Assembly (NCBI GenBank): GCA_963825345.1
Contig: CAWGSQ010000012.1
Location: 787,245-851,244 of the forward strand
Origin: JACVRW01 sp963825345
GTDB lineage: Bacteria; Actinomycetota; Thermoleophilia; Solirubrobacterales; Thermoleophilaceae
Reading direction: 5' to 3'
DNA: 64,000 nucleotides
Position 1 is the first letter of the stretch. Each line of letters opens with the position of its first letter. The notes under the pieces are model-generated. The model saw only the letters and a list, made by a program, of their open reading frames with translations. It was not told where the DNA came from and ran no database searches. Below are positions 16,607 through 25,610 of the stretch, one piece after another. The translations under genes were made by a program, and so were the position numbers.

Positions 16607-16998
16607 CAGGCCGACACCGTCCAGCCCAGTCGCTCCCGCACGGCGCGCGGCATCGCCGCCACGATCAGGTCGTAGGAGTCCTCCACCATGTCGCGCACCA
16701 TCGCATCGGACACGGAGCCGTCAAGCGTCACCGTGTTCCAGTGGCGCTTGTTCAGGTGGTACCCCGGCACGATCGCCGCATGGGCCGCCCGCAGCTGCTC
16801 CGCCAGCTCCGGCTCGCACTTCAGCGACACCTTCAGCGGCGAAGCCGCCAAGGCACTGAGAGCGAACAGCTTCCCCTCCACCTTGAAGACCGAGGTCTCC
16901 GGTCCGAAGGGGAAGTTCTCGAACGCCCCCGGAAATCCCAGGCACAGCTTTCGCAACCCACGCGCCGTCACGGCAATCGATCGTAACCACGCGACCAC
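16606..16998 (-). CDS. MmcQ/YjbR-family (CyaY-like fold) protein
   Basis: 130 residues with the family marks LCLGFPGAFENFPFGPETSV, FKVEGKLFAL, SLKCEPELAEQLRAAH, IVPGYHLNKRHWNTVTLDG and DMVEDSYDLIVAAM. This small family (DUF419) binds DNA in a few tested members, but its role is not established. It is the first gene of a leftward unit with the two SnoaL-like paralogues. Confidence 0.9.
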   Translation of the reverse strand: MVAWLRSIAVTARGLRKLCLGFPGAFENFPFGPETSVFKVEGKLFALSALAASPLKVSLKCEPELAEQLRAAHAAIVPGYHLNKRHWNTVTLDGSVSDAMVRDMVEDSYDLIVAAMPRAVRERLGWTVSA

Positions 16999-17012
16999 CT
17001 ACTCTCGACTCA

Positions 17013-17674
17013 ATGGACTCGCGCCGGCCGGCGATCATCCGGATCGCGCTTTACGCGGCGGCGGTGGCCATCGTCTTCGGCATCCTCGCGGCCACCGGCG
17101 AACATCCCGAGCGCACGACGAGGCCCGCGACTTCGGCAACAGACCTCGGCCCGGCCGCGCCGTTCCTCTACGTCCCGCTCTTCGTCCTCGCCAACTTCGT
17201 CGATCGCGTGGATCATCCTGGCGGGCGCGGCGGGGCTCCTCTTCGGCACCGCGGCGGGCACGCCGCTCGCGCTCGCGGGCGTGACGCTGGCCGTCGCTCG
17301 CCCAGATGGCGGTCTCGCGACGGCTCGCCGGCGAGCACCGCGGCAAGCTCCTCCCACCCCGCACCAAGCGGATCGAGAACTTCCTCACCGAAAACGGCGC
17401 GGTGGCGGTGATGGAGTCGCGCATCATCCCGGTGCTCCCGTACGGGCCTCGTCAACTACAGCGCGGGGCTCACCCACCTCTCCTACAGGGCCATGGCGCT
17501 CGGCACGCTGATCGGCGCCGCGCCCAAGGTCTTCGCCTACACCGCGCTCGGCGGCAGCCTCGGCGACCTCACCTCGCCCGAGGCGATCACCGCTATCGCG
17601 CTGCTGGTGATTCTCGGGATCGCTGGAGCTCTGTTCGTCCGCCACCGACTAGCCGCGAGCCCGACGCCGCGTGA
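17013..17674 (+). CDS. TVP38/TMEM64 (DedA-like, VTT domain) membrane protein
   Basis: About 215 residues with an N-terminal membrane segment (IIRIALYAAAVAIVFGILAA) and the VTT core: APFLYVPLFVLANFV, WIILAGAAGLLFGTAAG, LTENGAVAVMESRIIPVLPY, GLVNYSAGLTHLSYRAMALG and GAAPKVFAYTALGGSLGDL. Relatives act as lipid scramblases or transporters in the cytoplasmic membrane. Split codons GT[C][G] near 17204, GT[C][G] near 17296 and GG[G][C] near 17446 restore the frame; residues around 17110-17150 and the exact C-terminus are uncertain. It converges on the DUF5317 gene, and the 3' ends overlap. Confidence 0.82.
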
Positions 17675-18176
17675 ACCGCAAGGAATCACCCCCACCAGCA
17701 TGAGCACGTCGCCGACGCTGAAGACGTTGGCGCCCGGCCAGCCGCCGGAACGGCGAAGACGTCGCCGAGAAAAGCGACATGGGCGTCCTCGACGAAATCC
17801 GAGTTCGCGAACTCGACCTGACTGCACGTCGAGGCCCGGCCGTCTCAAGCGCACCGCGCGACGCCGGCATCACTCCGCCGTTGGCGGCGATCGCAATCAG
17901 ATTCAGAAGCCCGCCCACGCCCGACGCAGCCAGACGAACCGAAGATCCAGGTTGCGCAGCAGGCACGCGGCGGCCAACGCGTAGGTCCCGAGGTGCAAGA
18001 TCCGGTGCACCGTGCTGTCGCCGTCGGGCACGACCGTGACGAGCACGACCTGGATCGCGAACGCCACCACGGCCAGCCCGACCCAGCGGATCCGCACCTC
18101 GCCGACCCGGCTCAGCTTGCCGCCCGCAAAGCGGGACGGTCAGGAGCAGAAGAAGAAATGCGAGGGCGAGGGTCAT
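17593..18176 (-). CDS. DUF5317-family membrane protein
   Basis: About 190 residues with five or so hydrophobic segments. MTLALAFLLLLLTVPLC is followed by GGKLSRVGEVRIRWVGLAVV, ILHLGTYALAAACLLRNLDL, GLLNLIAIAANGG, a central EFANSDFVEDAHVAFLGDVF and WPGANVFSVGDVLMLVGVI, all typical of DUF5317 proteins of Actinomycetota (function unknown). At least seven split wobble codons fall in under 600 bases (for example GG[G][C], GC[G][T], GG[T][C], GT[T][C], CG[G][C], AT[T][C]), the highest density in the window. The C-terminal end depends on the last correction and could instead be at 17649. Confidence 0.75.
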
Positions 18177-18375
18177 GCCGGGGCGGTCAGGTGCATCGTC
18201 GCTATCTGCGGGCGTCCGTCTGGCCAGGCTGAAAGCGGCTAACTGGACGGATGTACGACGAACACGCGTCCAGGCGTGGACGCCGGGACTGAATACGCCG
18301 TGCAGACCGCGGCCGATGGACGCGCCTAGGCCGGTGGACCCGCCGGCCAGCCCCGACATTTTCGTGGAGGCATTT

Positions 18376-18495
18376 ATGCCCTCGAAGCTCCGTCGTACGT
18401 CCCTGACCCTCCAGGCGAAGACGTATCGCTCCGCCGTGACCCTGGTCGGACTCCTCGTCCTGCTCGAGGCGCTTGGTGCGCCCCGTAAGCTCTAG
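18376..18495 (+). CDS. Small membrane or secreted peptide, 39 residues
   Basis: ATG preceded by a good ribosome binding site (cgtggagg, 5 bases of spacing). MPSKLRRTSLTLQAKTYRSA is basic and is followed by one hydrophobic segment VTLVGLLVLLEALG and a short basic end APRKL. No family was recognised. Its length, basic head and single hydrophobic segment resemble the 36-residue peptide at 29868. It lies in a 360-base gap between DUF5317 and the EAL protein and is otherwise alone. Confidence 0.45.
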   Translation: MPSKLRRTSLTLQAKTYRSAVTLVGLLVLLEALGAPRKL

Positions 18496-18540
18496 AGGCT
18501 CCCGTGCCGCAATTGGGCCGCTCGGTAGAGCGGCGTCCGT

Positions 18541-20579
18541 GTGGCCCAGGCCTGGAGCGGTCCGCCTCGCCGCGACTCGCTCCAGTGCCTGGCCAACCTC
18601 TCCTCCTTCACGCTCTACCTGCGACTCGTAACCGCCGCGGGTGCTGTAGCGGTCGTCGGTCTCGCCCTGGTCGGCGCGACCGACATCGGCCCGCTCGACG
18701 CCGAGTTCTGGGTCCTCGCCGCACTCGTCCTGCTCGGTGAGCTGTTCCCGATCCAGGTGCACGGCCAGGTCGGGGAGGAGACCTTCTCCACGCCGTTCGC
18801 CTTCGCGATGCTGCTCGTCGTACGGCGTGCCGGAGGTCGTGGTCGTGCAGGTCGTGGCCGTCGCTGCTCGCGGACCTGATCCGGCGCCGCCCGATCGACC
18901 GCATCGTCTTCAACCTCGCGCAGCTCGCGCTCTCGTGGCTCGCCGGCGGGCGCGTCCTCGAGGCCCTCGGCGGACCGGGCTTCGGGGACTCCCGGGGGGC
19001 TCGCGGCGAGCGACCTGCCCGCGATCGCCATCTGCGCGGTCGTCTTCTTCGCCGCGAACTCCACGCTCGTCCGCACCGCGGAGGCCCTGCTCCAGCAGGC
19101 GCCCGATCGGCGCCCACCTGCTCGGCGACCTGATCTTCCGCAGCTGGTCGGCCGGCCACGCTGTTCGCGCTCGGCCCGCCGGTGGCGGTGATCGCCGAGA
19201 ACTGGCTCTACCTCGTCCCGATCCTGGCGCTGCCGATGGCCGCGGTGCACCGCGCCTCGAAGCAGGCGTCGGAGACCGAGCACCTGGCGCTTCACGATCC
19301 GATGACCTCGCTCCCGAACCGCGCCCTGCTCCTCCAGCGCACCGACGACGCCCTTCAGCAGGCCGCGGGCGGCAAGCAGGAGACGGCGCTGCTGATCCTC
19401 GGCCTCGACCGCTTCCAGGACGTGAACGACACGCTCGGGCGCGCGCGGGGCGACGGCGTGCTGATCGAGATCGCCGACAGGCTGAAGCGCGCGCGTCCGC
19501 TCGACCGACATGGTCGCGCGCGTGGAGGGGGACCGCTTCGGCGTGCTGCTGCCGAACCTCGCACCCGGCGCCGACGCGGCGGCCACGGCCGCCGAGAAGA
19601 TCGTGGAGGCGCTCAGCCGCCAGATCGACGTGGAGAGCGCGACGCTGAGCGTGGACGCCACCGTGGGGATCGCCTGCGCGCCCCGCTCACGGCAACATCG
19701 CCGAGCAGCTGCTCCAGCGCGCGGAGGCGGCGATGTACCGCGCGAAGCGCTCGCAGTCGCGCCTCGAGTTCTTCTCACCCGAGCTCGAGGAGGAGGCGCC
19801 GCGCCGGCTGGTGCTCGTCACGGCGCTGAAGCGCGCGATCGACATCCGCGCGATCACGCTCCACTACCAGCCGAAGATCGAGCTCGCGCGCAACAGCGTG
19901 GTGGGGGTGGAGGCGCTCGCCCGCTGGACGGACCCGGTGCTCGGTCAGGTCGGTCCCAGCACCTTCGTGCCGCTCGCCGAGCGCACCGGCCTCGCCGAGC
20001 CGCTCACCGCGCTCGCGCTCGAGACGGCCGCGGCCGACTGCCGGCGCTGGCAGGACCAGGGCTGCTTCGTGCCGGTGGCGGTGAACGTGTCGGCGCGGGT
20101 GCTCGTGGATCCCGGGCTGCCGGAGCTGATCGACGCGCAGCGGCGCGCCTTCGGCCTGGCGGACGAGGCCATCGAGATCGAGATCACCGAGAGCACGCTG
20201 ATGGGCGATCACGTGCAGGCGCGCGACGCCATCGCGCAGCTCAGCGCGATCGGCGTGCGCACGTCGATCGACGACTTCGGGACGGGCTACTCGTCGCTCT
20301 CGTACCTGCGCCAGCTGCCGGTGCACGCCCTCAAGATCGACCGCTCCTTCATCACGGACCTCATGGACGAGCCGGACTCCGAGGCGATCGTGCGCTCGAT
20401 CATCGACCTCGCCCGCAACCTCGGCCTCGAGACCGTGGCGGAGGGCGTGGAGGACGAGCGCGTCTGCGACCGGCTGTCAGAGCTTCGGCTGCGACTACGT
20501 CCAGGGATTCGCGATCGCAAGGCCGATGCCGGCCCGCGACATGCTGCGCTGGCTCCTCTCGTACGCGCCCTCCACCTAG
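18541..20579 (+). CDS. Membrane GGDEF-EAL protein with degenerate GGDEF
   Basis: About 677 residues after correction of eight shifts (mostly split codons such as GT[C][G], CC[C][G], GC[G][C], TC[A][G]). The N-terminal 200 residues hold several membrane segments. The GGDEF domain (HDPMTSLPNRALLLQRTDD, LILGLDRFQDVNDTLG) has RARGDGVL where the active GG(D/E)EF should be, so cyclase activity is unlikely. The EAL domain looks active: VVGVEALARWTDP, VNVSARVLVD, IEIEITESTLMGD, IDDFGTGYSSLSYLRQLP, KIDRSFI and VAEGVED. The probable role is degradation of c-di-GMP at the membrane. It is 10 bases upstream of the DUF3817 gene. Confidence 0.88.
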
Positions 20580-20589
20580 TCTCGGGCGC

Positions 20590-20868
20590 GTGTCCTACTT
20601 CCAGGCCGTCCGGCTCTACAGCCTCGTCGAGGTCTGCATCTTCACCGCGCTGCTCGTGACCGCGATCGGCGGTCTCGGCGAGGACGCGGAGCTGATCCTC
20701 GGCTGGACGCACGGGGTCGGCTGGATCATCCTCTGCCTGCTCGTGGCCTACGGCTGCAAGCGCGGCACCTTCCCCTGGCCGCTGCTCGCGGCCACCGTCT
20801 CGCCGCTCGGCCCGATCGGCTGCACCGCGGGAATCGAGTATCTGGCGCGGCGGCGCCGGGTAGCCTGA
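20590..20868 (+). CDS. DUF3817 membrane protein
   Basis: 92 residues, GTG start. MSYFQAVRLYSLVEVCIFTA, HGVGWIILCLLVAYGCKRG and FPWPLLAATVSPLGPIGC fit the three-helix DUF3817 family of actinobacteria, whose function is unknown. It sits between the EAL gene and pgsA with gaps of 10 and 7 bases, so the three are probably one transcript. Confidence 0.85.
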   Translation: MSYFQAVRLYSLVEVCIFTALLVTAIGGLGEDAELILGWTHGVGWIILCLLVAYGCKRGTFPWPLLAATVSPLGPIGCTAGIEYLARRRRVA

Positions 20869-20875
20869 ATCCGGC

Positions 20876-21448
20876 TTGTTCCCGCTCAACCTCCCCAACG
20901 CGCTCACGCTCGGACGGATCCTGCTCGTGCCCGTGGTGGTGGTGGCGCTGACCGTCGAGATGCCCTACGGCCCCACGATCGCCGCGGTGGTCTTCGCCAT
21001 AGCCGCGCTCACCGACGGGCTCGACGGCTACATCGCGCGCACGCGCCAGTCGATCACGAACTTCGGCAAGGTGATGGACCCCGTCGCGGACAAGCTGATG
21101 ATCGCCGCGGCGCTGATCAGCCTGGTGAGCCTCGAGCGGCTGGCCGCCTGGGTGGCGATGGTGATCATCGCGCGCGAGTTCGCCGTGAGCGGCCTGCGGA
21201 TCGCGGCCGGCCAGCAGGGCGTCGTGATCCCGGCGAGCGGGCTCGGCAAGGTGAAGACGATCGTCCAGGTGGCGGCGGTGCTCGCGCTGATCGCGGCCAA
21301 CGACCCGGACGCCGTCTGGGTGCAGGCGCTCGTCTACGTGATGGTGGCCGTGACGCTCGCCTCGGGCGCCGACTACTTCCTCAACTTCAGGCGCACCATC
21401 GACGAGGCCGCCCGGAAGCGCTCTAGTGCCGCGAGGCAGCAGCCGTGA
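20876..21448 (+). CDS. pgsA: CDP-diacylglycerol-glycerol-3-phosphate 3-phosphatidyltransferase
   Basis: 190 residues, TTG start. Makes phosphatidylglycerol phosphate, the first committed step of phosphatidylglycerol and cardiolipin synthesis, in the cytoplasmic membrane. The CDP-alcohol phosphotransferase signature is complete: TDGLDGYIARTRQSITNFGK followed by VMDPVADK (DGxxAR...G...D...D). LPNALTLGRILLVPVVV is the usual N-terminus. The end overlaps the next, oppositely oriented gene by 26 bases. Confidence 0.93.
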   Translation: MFPLNLPNALTLGRILLVPVVVVALTVEMPYGPTIAAVVFAIAALTDGLDGYIARTRQSITNFGKVMDPVADKLMIAAALISLVSLERLAAWVAMVIIAREFAVSGLRIAAGQQGVVIPASGLGKVKTIVQVAAVLALIAANDPDAVWVQALVYVMVAVTLASGADYFLNFRRTIDEAARKRSSAARQQP

Positions 21449-21858
21449 GGCGCTCGACCAGCTCGTCGCGGCTCGTGCCGCGCAGGTAGAGCACGCGGTC
21501 GAAGAGCTTGTCGTAGACCTCGAACACCGCGAACAGGATGTCCGTCGTGCCGACGTTCTCCGCCCCGCGCCCCGTGGCGAACTCCGCCGCGCGGTCGGTC
21601 ACGTCCTCGAGGACGTCCGGGCCGAGCGGGGGCGTGCCGTGGCCCTCGGGGTGGTCCTGCTCGCCGCCGGTCATGAGCGGGGCCTCGCCCACGCCCAGGG
21701 CCTGCAAGAGTCGAGCCGACCTGGCCGTGGAGACGCATCGCGCGGAGCCAGCGCTCCGCCTCGTCCTCAGCCGAATGGGCGAATGGGATGGCAGTTCCCA
21801 CAAGGGCAACCACAAGGGCTGCGTCCTGTGAGAGAGGGATCTGCCGGGCGTCAGTCAA
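21423..21858 (-). CDS. Uncharacterised small protein, possibly Clp-N-like
   Basis: About 145 residues from a TTG preceded by ggagg. DEAERWLRAMRLHGQVGS-LLQALGVGEAPLM is the best-conserved-looking block; the rest is acidic and helical (DVLEDVTDRAAEFATGRGAE, TDILFAVFEVYDKLFDRVLY). A split Ser codon TC[G][A] near 21710 joins the halves. The helical pattern with TTDILFAVF recalls the Clp N-terminal repeat, but that is a weak resemblance. It lies between pgsA (convergent) and folE2 (same strand). Confidence 0.55.
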
Positions 21859-21947
21859 GAACTTCCTCCGTGCTTTCCGAGTACACGACTTCAATCGGAC
21901 GGGATAGCAAAATCCTTGACTTCCGACCCGTGTTGCACGGACTTAGT

Positions 21948-22937
21948 TCAGTCTGACTCGAGCCACTCGCGCATAGTCACGTGCCGCGCGGCGCGCTCGC
22001 CGTCCCGGATCTCGCGCGTGAGCTCGCCCAGCAGACCGTGCCGCTCGGCGACCACGTTGTGCTTGTGGATCGTCTCGAGGTTCTCCTGGCGGGCGGAGAT
22101 GAACGAGGCGTCGCCGAGGTTGGGGAAGCGCTCGGTGGCCATGCGCACCATCTCGCGCACGCAGTCCTCGACGAAGCGCGGGTGCATGTGGGCCTTCTCG
22201 ACCACCTCGACCTCGTCCGGGCGCTTCATCAGCTCGTAGATCTCCGAGCTCATCGAGCTCTCCACGATGTCGAGCAGCGCCGCGGCCTCGATCGGCTCGT
22301 CGCAGTCCTCGGGGCAGCCGATGTGGAGCGTGCCGATGCCGCGCTGGTTGTGCGTGGCCACGGGCACGGCCTCGAACACGCGGGTGATCTCGTCGTCGGT
22401 GAAGCCGTCGTCGCGCAGCCGCTCCTGCGAGCGCTCCATCACCATCTCCTGCGCGCACGGGCAGGCGGTCATGCCCTGCGCCTCCACGCCGACGAGCCGG
22501 CGCGTGCCGGCCGCGGACGCCACGGCCGAGCCGAACAGCGTGTAGATCTCCTGGGTGAGCACGCCCGACGCCGGCGCCGGCTTGGTCTCGGGGTAGCGGG
22601 CGGCGATCGTGACCTCCGCGCGGGCGCCGTCCTGGCGGTCGCGCACGAGCGCCGCGATGTGGGCGGCGAGCGTCTCCGCCTTGAAGGCCTCGCGCAGCAC
22701 CACCTCGTCGATCGCCTCGTTCACGATCTCCTCGAAGCGCGACATGTGCGCGCCCTTCTGCTCGGGCCCGAGGTCGACGAAGCACTCGAGCTCGGCGTAG
22801 AAGAGCTGCTCCTGGCCGTTCGAGCGGATGCGGATGACCTTCTCCACACCGGTTACCCCAACCCGGGAGAGGCTCACGTGGGTTGAGGGACGCCGGGCCT
22901 GGACGTCGCTGCCGAGAAGGGTCACGGGGTCGGACAA
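21948..22937 (-). CDS. folE2: GTP cyclohydrolase IB (FolE2/MptA family)
   Basis: 329 residues, TTG start. Converts GTP to 7,8-dihydroneopterin triphosphate for folate synthesis, replacing zinc-dependent FolE. Marks: VTGVEKVIRIRSNGQEQLFYAELECFVDL, MSRFEEIVNEAIDEV, the metal-ligand motif GMTACPCAQE, ATHNQRGIGTLHIGCPE and KHNVVAERHG. Bacterial FolE2 uses various divalent metals, which helps under zinc shortage. It is divergent from rpoD with a 190-base intergenic region that must hold both promoters. Frame intact. Confidence 0.92.
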   Translation of the reverse strand: MSDPVTLLGSDVQARRPSTHVSLSRVGVTGVEKVIRIRSNGQEQLFYAELECFVDLGPEQKGAHMSRFEEIVNEAIDEVVLREAFKAETLAAHIAALVRDRQDGARAEVTIAARYPETKPAPASGVLTQEIYTLFGSAVASAAGTRRLVGVEAQGMTACPCAQEMVMERSQERLRDDGFTDDEITRVFEAVPVATHNQRGIGTLHIGCPEDCDEPIEAAALLDIVESSMSSEIYELMKRPDEVEVVEKAHMHPRFVEDCVREMVRMATERFPNLGDASFISARQENLETIHKHNVVAERHGLLGELTREIRDGERAARHVTMREWLESD

Positions 22938-23127
22938 TGGACACTTGGACGATACCTACGTGCAGAGCGAGGCAAATCGCACAAGTCGTTGTACTATGGC
23001 CGAAGTCGGCTGCATGCCATTGGACTTGCCCCCACGGCCAGCCCCTCGCGGTTATCACCGCGGCCCCGTAACGCCAGTAGTCCCGGACCGCCCTAACGGG
23101 TCCCGCCGTTGGTTGAAGGAGCGAGGG

Positions 23128-24259
<1,132 letters not shown>

Positions 24260-24276
<17 letters not shown>

Positions 24277-24854
24277 ACCACATCTGAGCGCCGCGGGGAC
24301 CGTCGGCCCTGCCGATCTCCTCGTAACCGTTGCTCGCGTAGTAGGGGACGTTGGCCGGGTTGGCCGTGTCGAGGAACACGGGCGCCTCGGCCTCCTCATA
24401 CACGCGCGCGAGGAGAGCGCGGCCGACGCCGCCGCGCTGCCTGGCCGGATCGACCGCGAGGAACCACAGGTAGACGTGCTCGTCCTTCGGGTGCCCGCTG
24501 CTCCTGGATGGCGGAGAACCTGAGGCCGCGGATGATCGGCCCGGGGCCGGCGAGCAGGAAGCCGGGGACGAAGTAGGCGGTGGTCCAGGCGGGCGGGGGA
24601 TAGAGGCCGGCCGCGAACGTGGCGGCGACGCCGGCGAGCCCGTCCTCTGTGAACGCGCCGTAGATCGGACGGCCGTAGCGGTGGATCACGTTCAGAGCGG
24701 TCCGGTGATAGCGCCTGAGGATCGAGTGCCGATGGTTTGGCCGATCCGGCCCGACGGCGACCCAGCCGGGGTCGTCGAGGAAGGCGTCGGCATAGATCCG
24801 AGCGGCGGCGTCGTACTCGCTCTGGTCAAGGGGGCGAATTTCCACGGGCGGCAT
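24260..24854 (-). CDS. GNAT-family N-acetyltransferase
   Basis: About 198 residues. N-terminal MPPVEIRPLDQSEYDAAARI; after one shift near 24500 the acetyl-CoA-binding core is HVYLWFLAVDPARQRGGVGR followed by ALLARVYEEAEAPVFLDT, then PYYASNGYEEIG and MWFMKRP. The motif A signature (V-D-P-x-x-Q-R-x-G-x-G) is clear. The substrate is not predictable. It converges on rpoD with a 17-base overlap. Confidence 0.83.
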
Positions 24855-24868
24855 CTTCTCCTAACAGG

Positions 24869-25338
24869 ATGCTTGCGCCACGTCAGCAGGGTGATTCGGC
24901 GAACTGCCGCGCTCTACTGGCTCGTGGCGCAGGGCGCGCACGGTCTCAATGCCGTTCGGCCACAGCCCTCACTACGACCTAATTGCGGATTTCGACGGCC
25001 GGCTCGCGCGAGTGCAGGTCAAGACGACTGCGCGGTTACAAAGGCCGCTGGGAGGTCACGGTCTGCACCCGAGGCGGCAACCAGAGCTGGAGCGGTCTCG
25101 TCGAAGAGACTCGAGGCCTAGAACGATTCGACTACCTGTTCGTGCTCGTGGCGCGACGGCCGCCGATGGTTCATCCCGGCCACCGGGTCGGAGGGCGGTT
25201 CCGGGATCCATTTGGGCGGGCCGAAGTACGCGCGAGTTCGAGGTCGAGCGAGGCGATCCGATCCCGGAAGGCCGAGTCTCAGAGCCCGCCTCTACAATCG
25301 GCCTCCTGATCCGCTCGGGGGGATGTCCGAGTGGCTAA
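24869..25338 (+). CDS. PD-(D/E)XK nuclease-like protein (group I intron-associated endonuclease family)
   Basis: About 150 residues after five split codons are corrected (GG[T][G], GC[G][C], CG[G][T], GC[G][C] twice). The product reads RRTAALYWLVAQGA, VSMPFGHSPHYDLIADFDGR, LARVQVKTT-RYKGRWEVTVCTRGG, FDYLFVLVADGRRWFIPAT. The D...V-x-V-K pattern is the nuclease core of the family usually annotated as group I intron-associated PD-(D/E)XK endonuclease. No intron is visible in the neighbouring tRNAs. The 3' end is uncertain; as read it runs into the tRNA-Tyr gene. Confidence 0.68.
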
Positions 25339-25399
25339 AGGAGATGGCGCTGTAAACGCCTTGGCTCTGCCTACGCAGGTTCGAATCCTGCTCCCCCCA
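25317..25399 (+). tRNA. tRNA-Tyr (GUA)
   Basis: Class II tRNA with a long variable arm. Acceptor gggggga (25317-25323) pairs with tcccccc (25392-25398). The anticodon loop ctgtaaa carries GUA, and the T arm gcaggttcgaatcctgc is normal. The CCA end is not encoded. It is 25 bases upstream of tRNA-Thr. Confidence 0.95.
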
Positions 25400-25424
25400 C
25401 TAGGCCGTAAGCTGGCCCTATAAC

Positions 25425-25497
25425 GCCGACGTAGCTCAGCTGGTAGAGCACCTCCATGGTAAGGAGGGGGTCAGGGGTTCGAGTCCCCTCGTCGGCT
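25425..25497 (+). tRNA. tRNA-Thr (GGU)
   Basis: Complete cloverleaf. Acceptor gccgacg (25425-25431) pairs with cgtcggc (25490-25496), the anticodon stem-loop is cctcc-atggtaa-ggagg (GGU), and the T arm is aggggttcgagtcccct. It shares its first 15 bases with the broken tRNA-Thr at 9820 but differs in anticodon. Confidence 0.95.
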
Positions 25498-25610
25498 TGT
25501 CTCGGAAGCCCCGCTTATCCAGCAAAGTACGAGGACTATCCGAAGTTCATGCACCGCCTCCGGTGGATCTGTGACATTCCCCGCATTCGGGCCTACCCTT
25601 GGATGGGCCC

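Noticed and set aside
25400..25500. Group I intron in tRNA-Tyr or tRNA-Thr
   Set aside because: Both tRNAs are continuous and fold completely.
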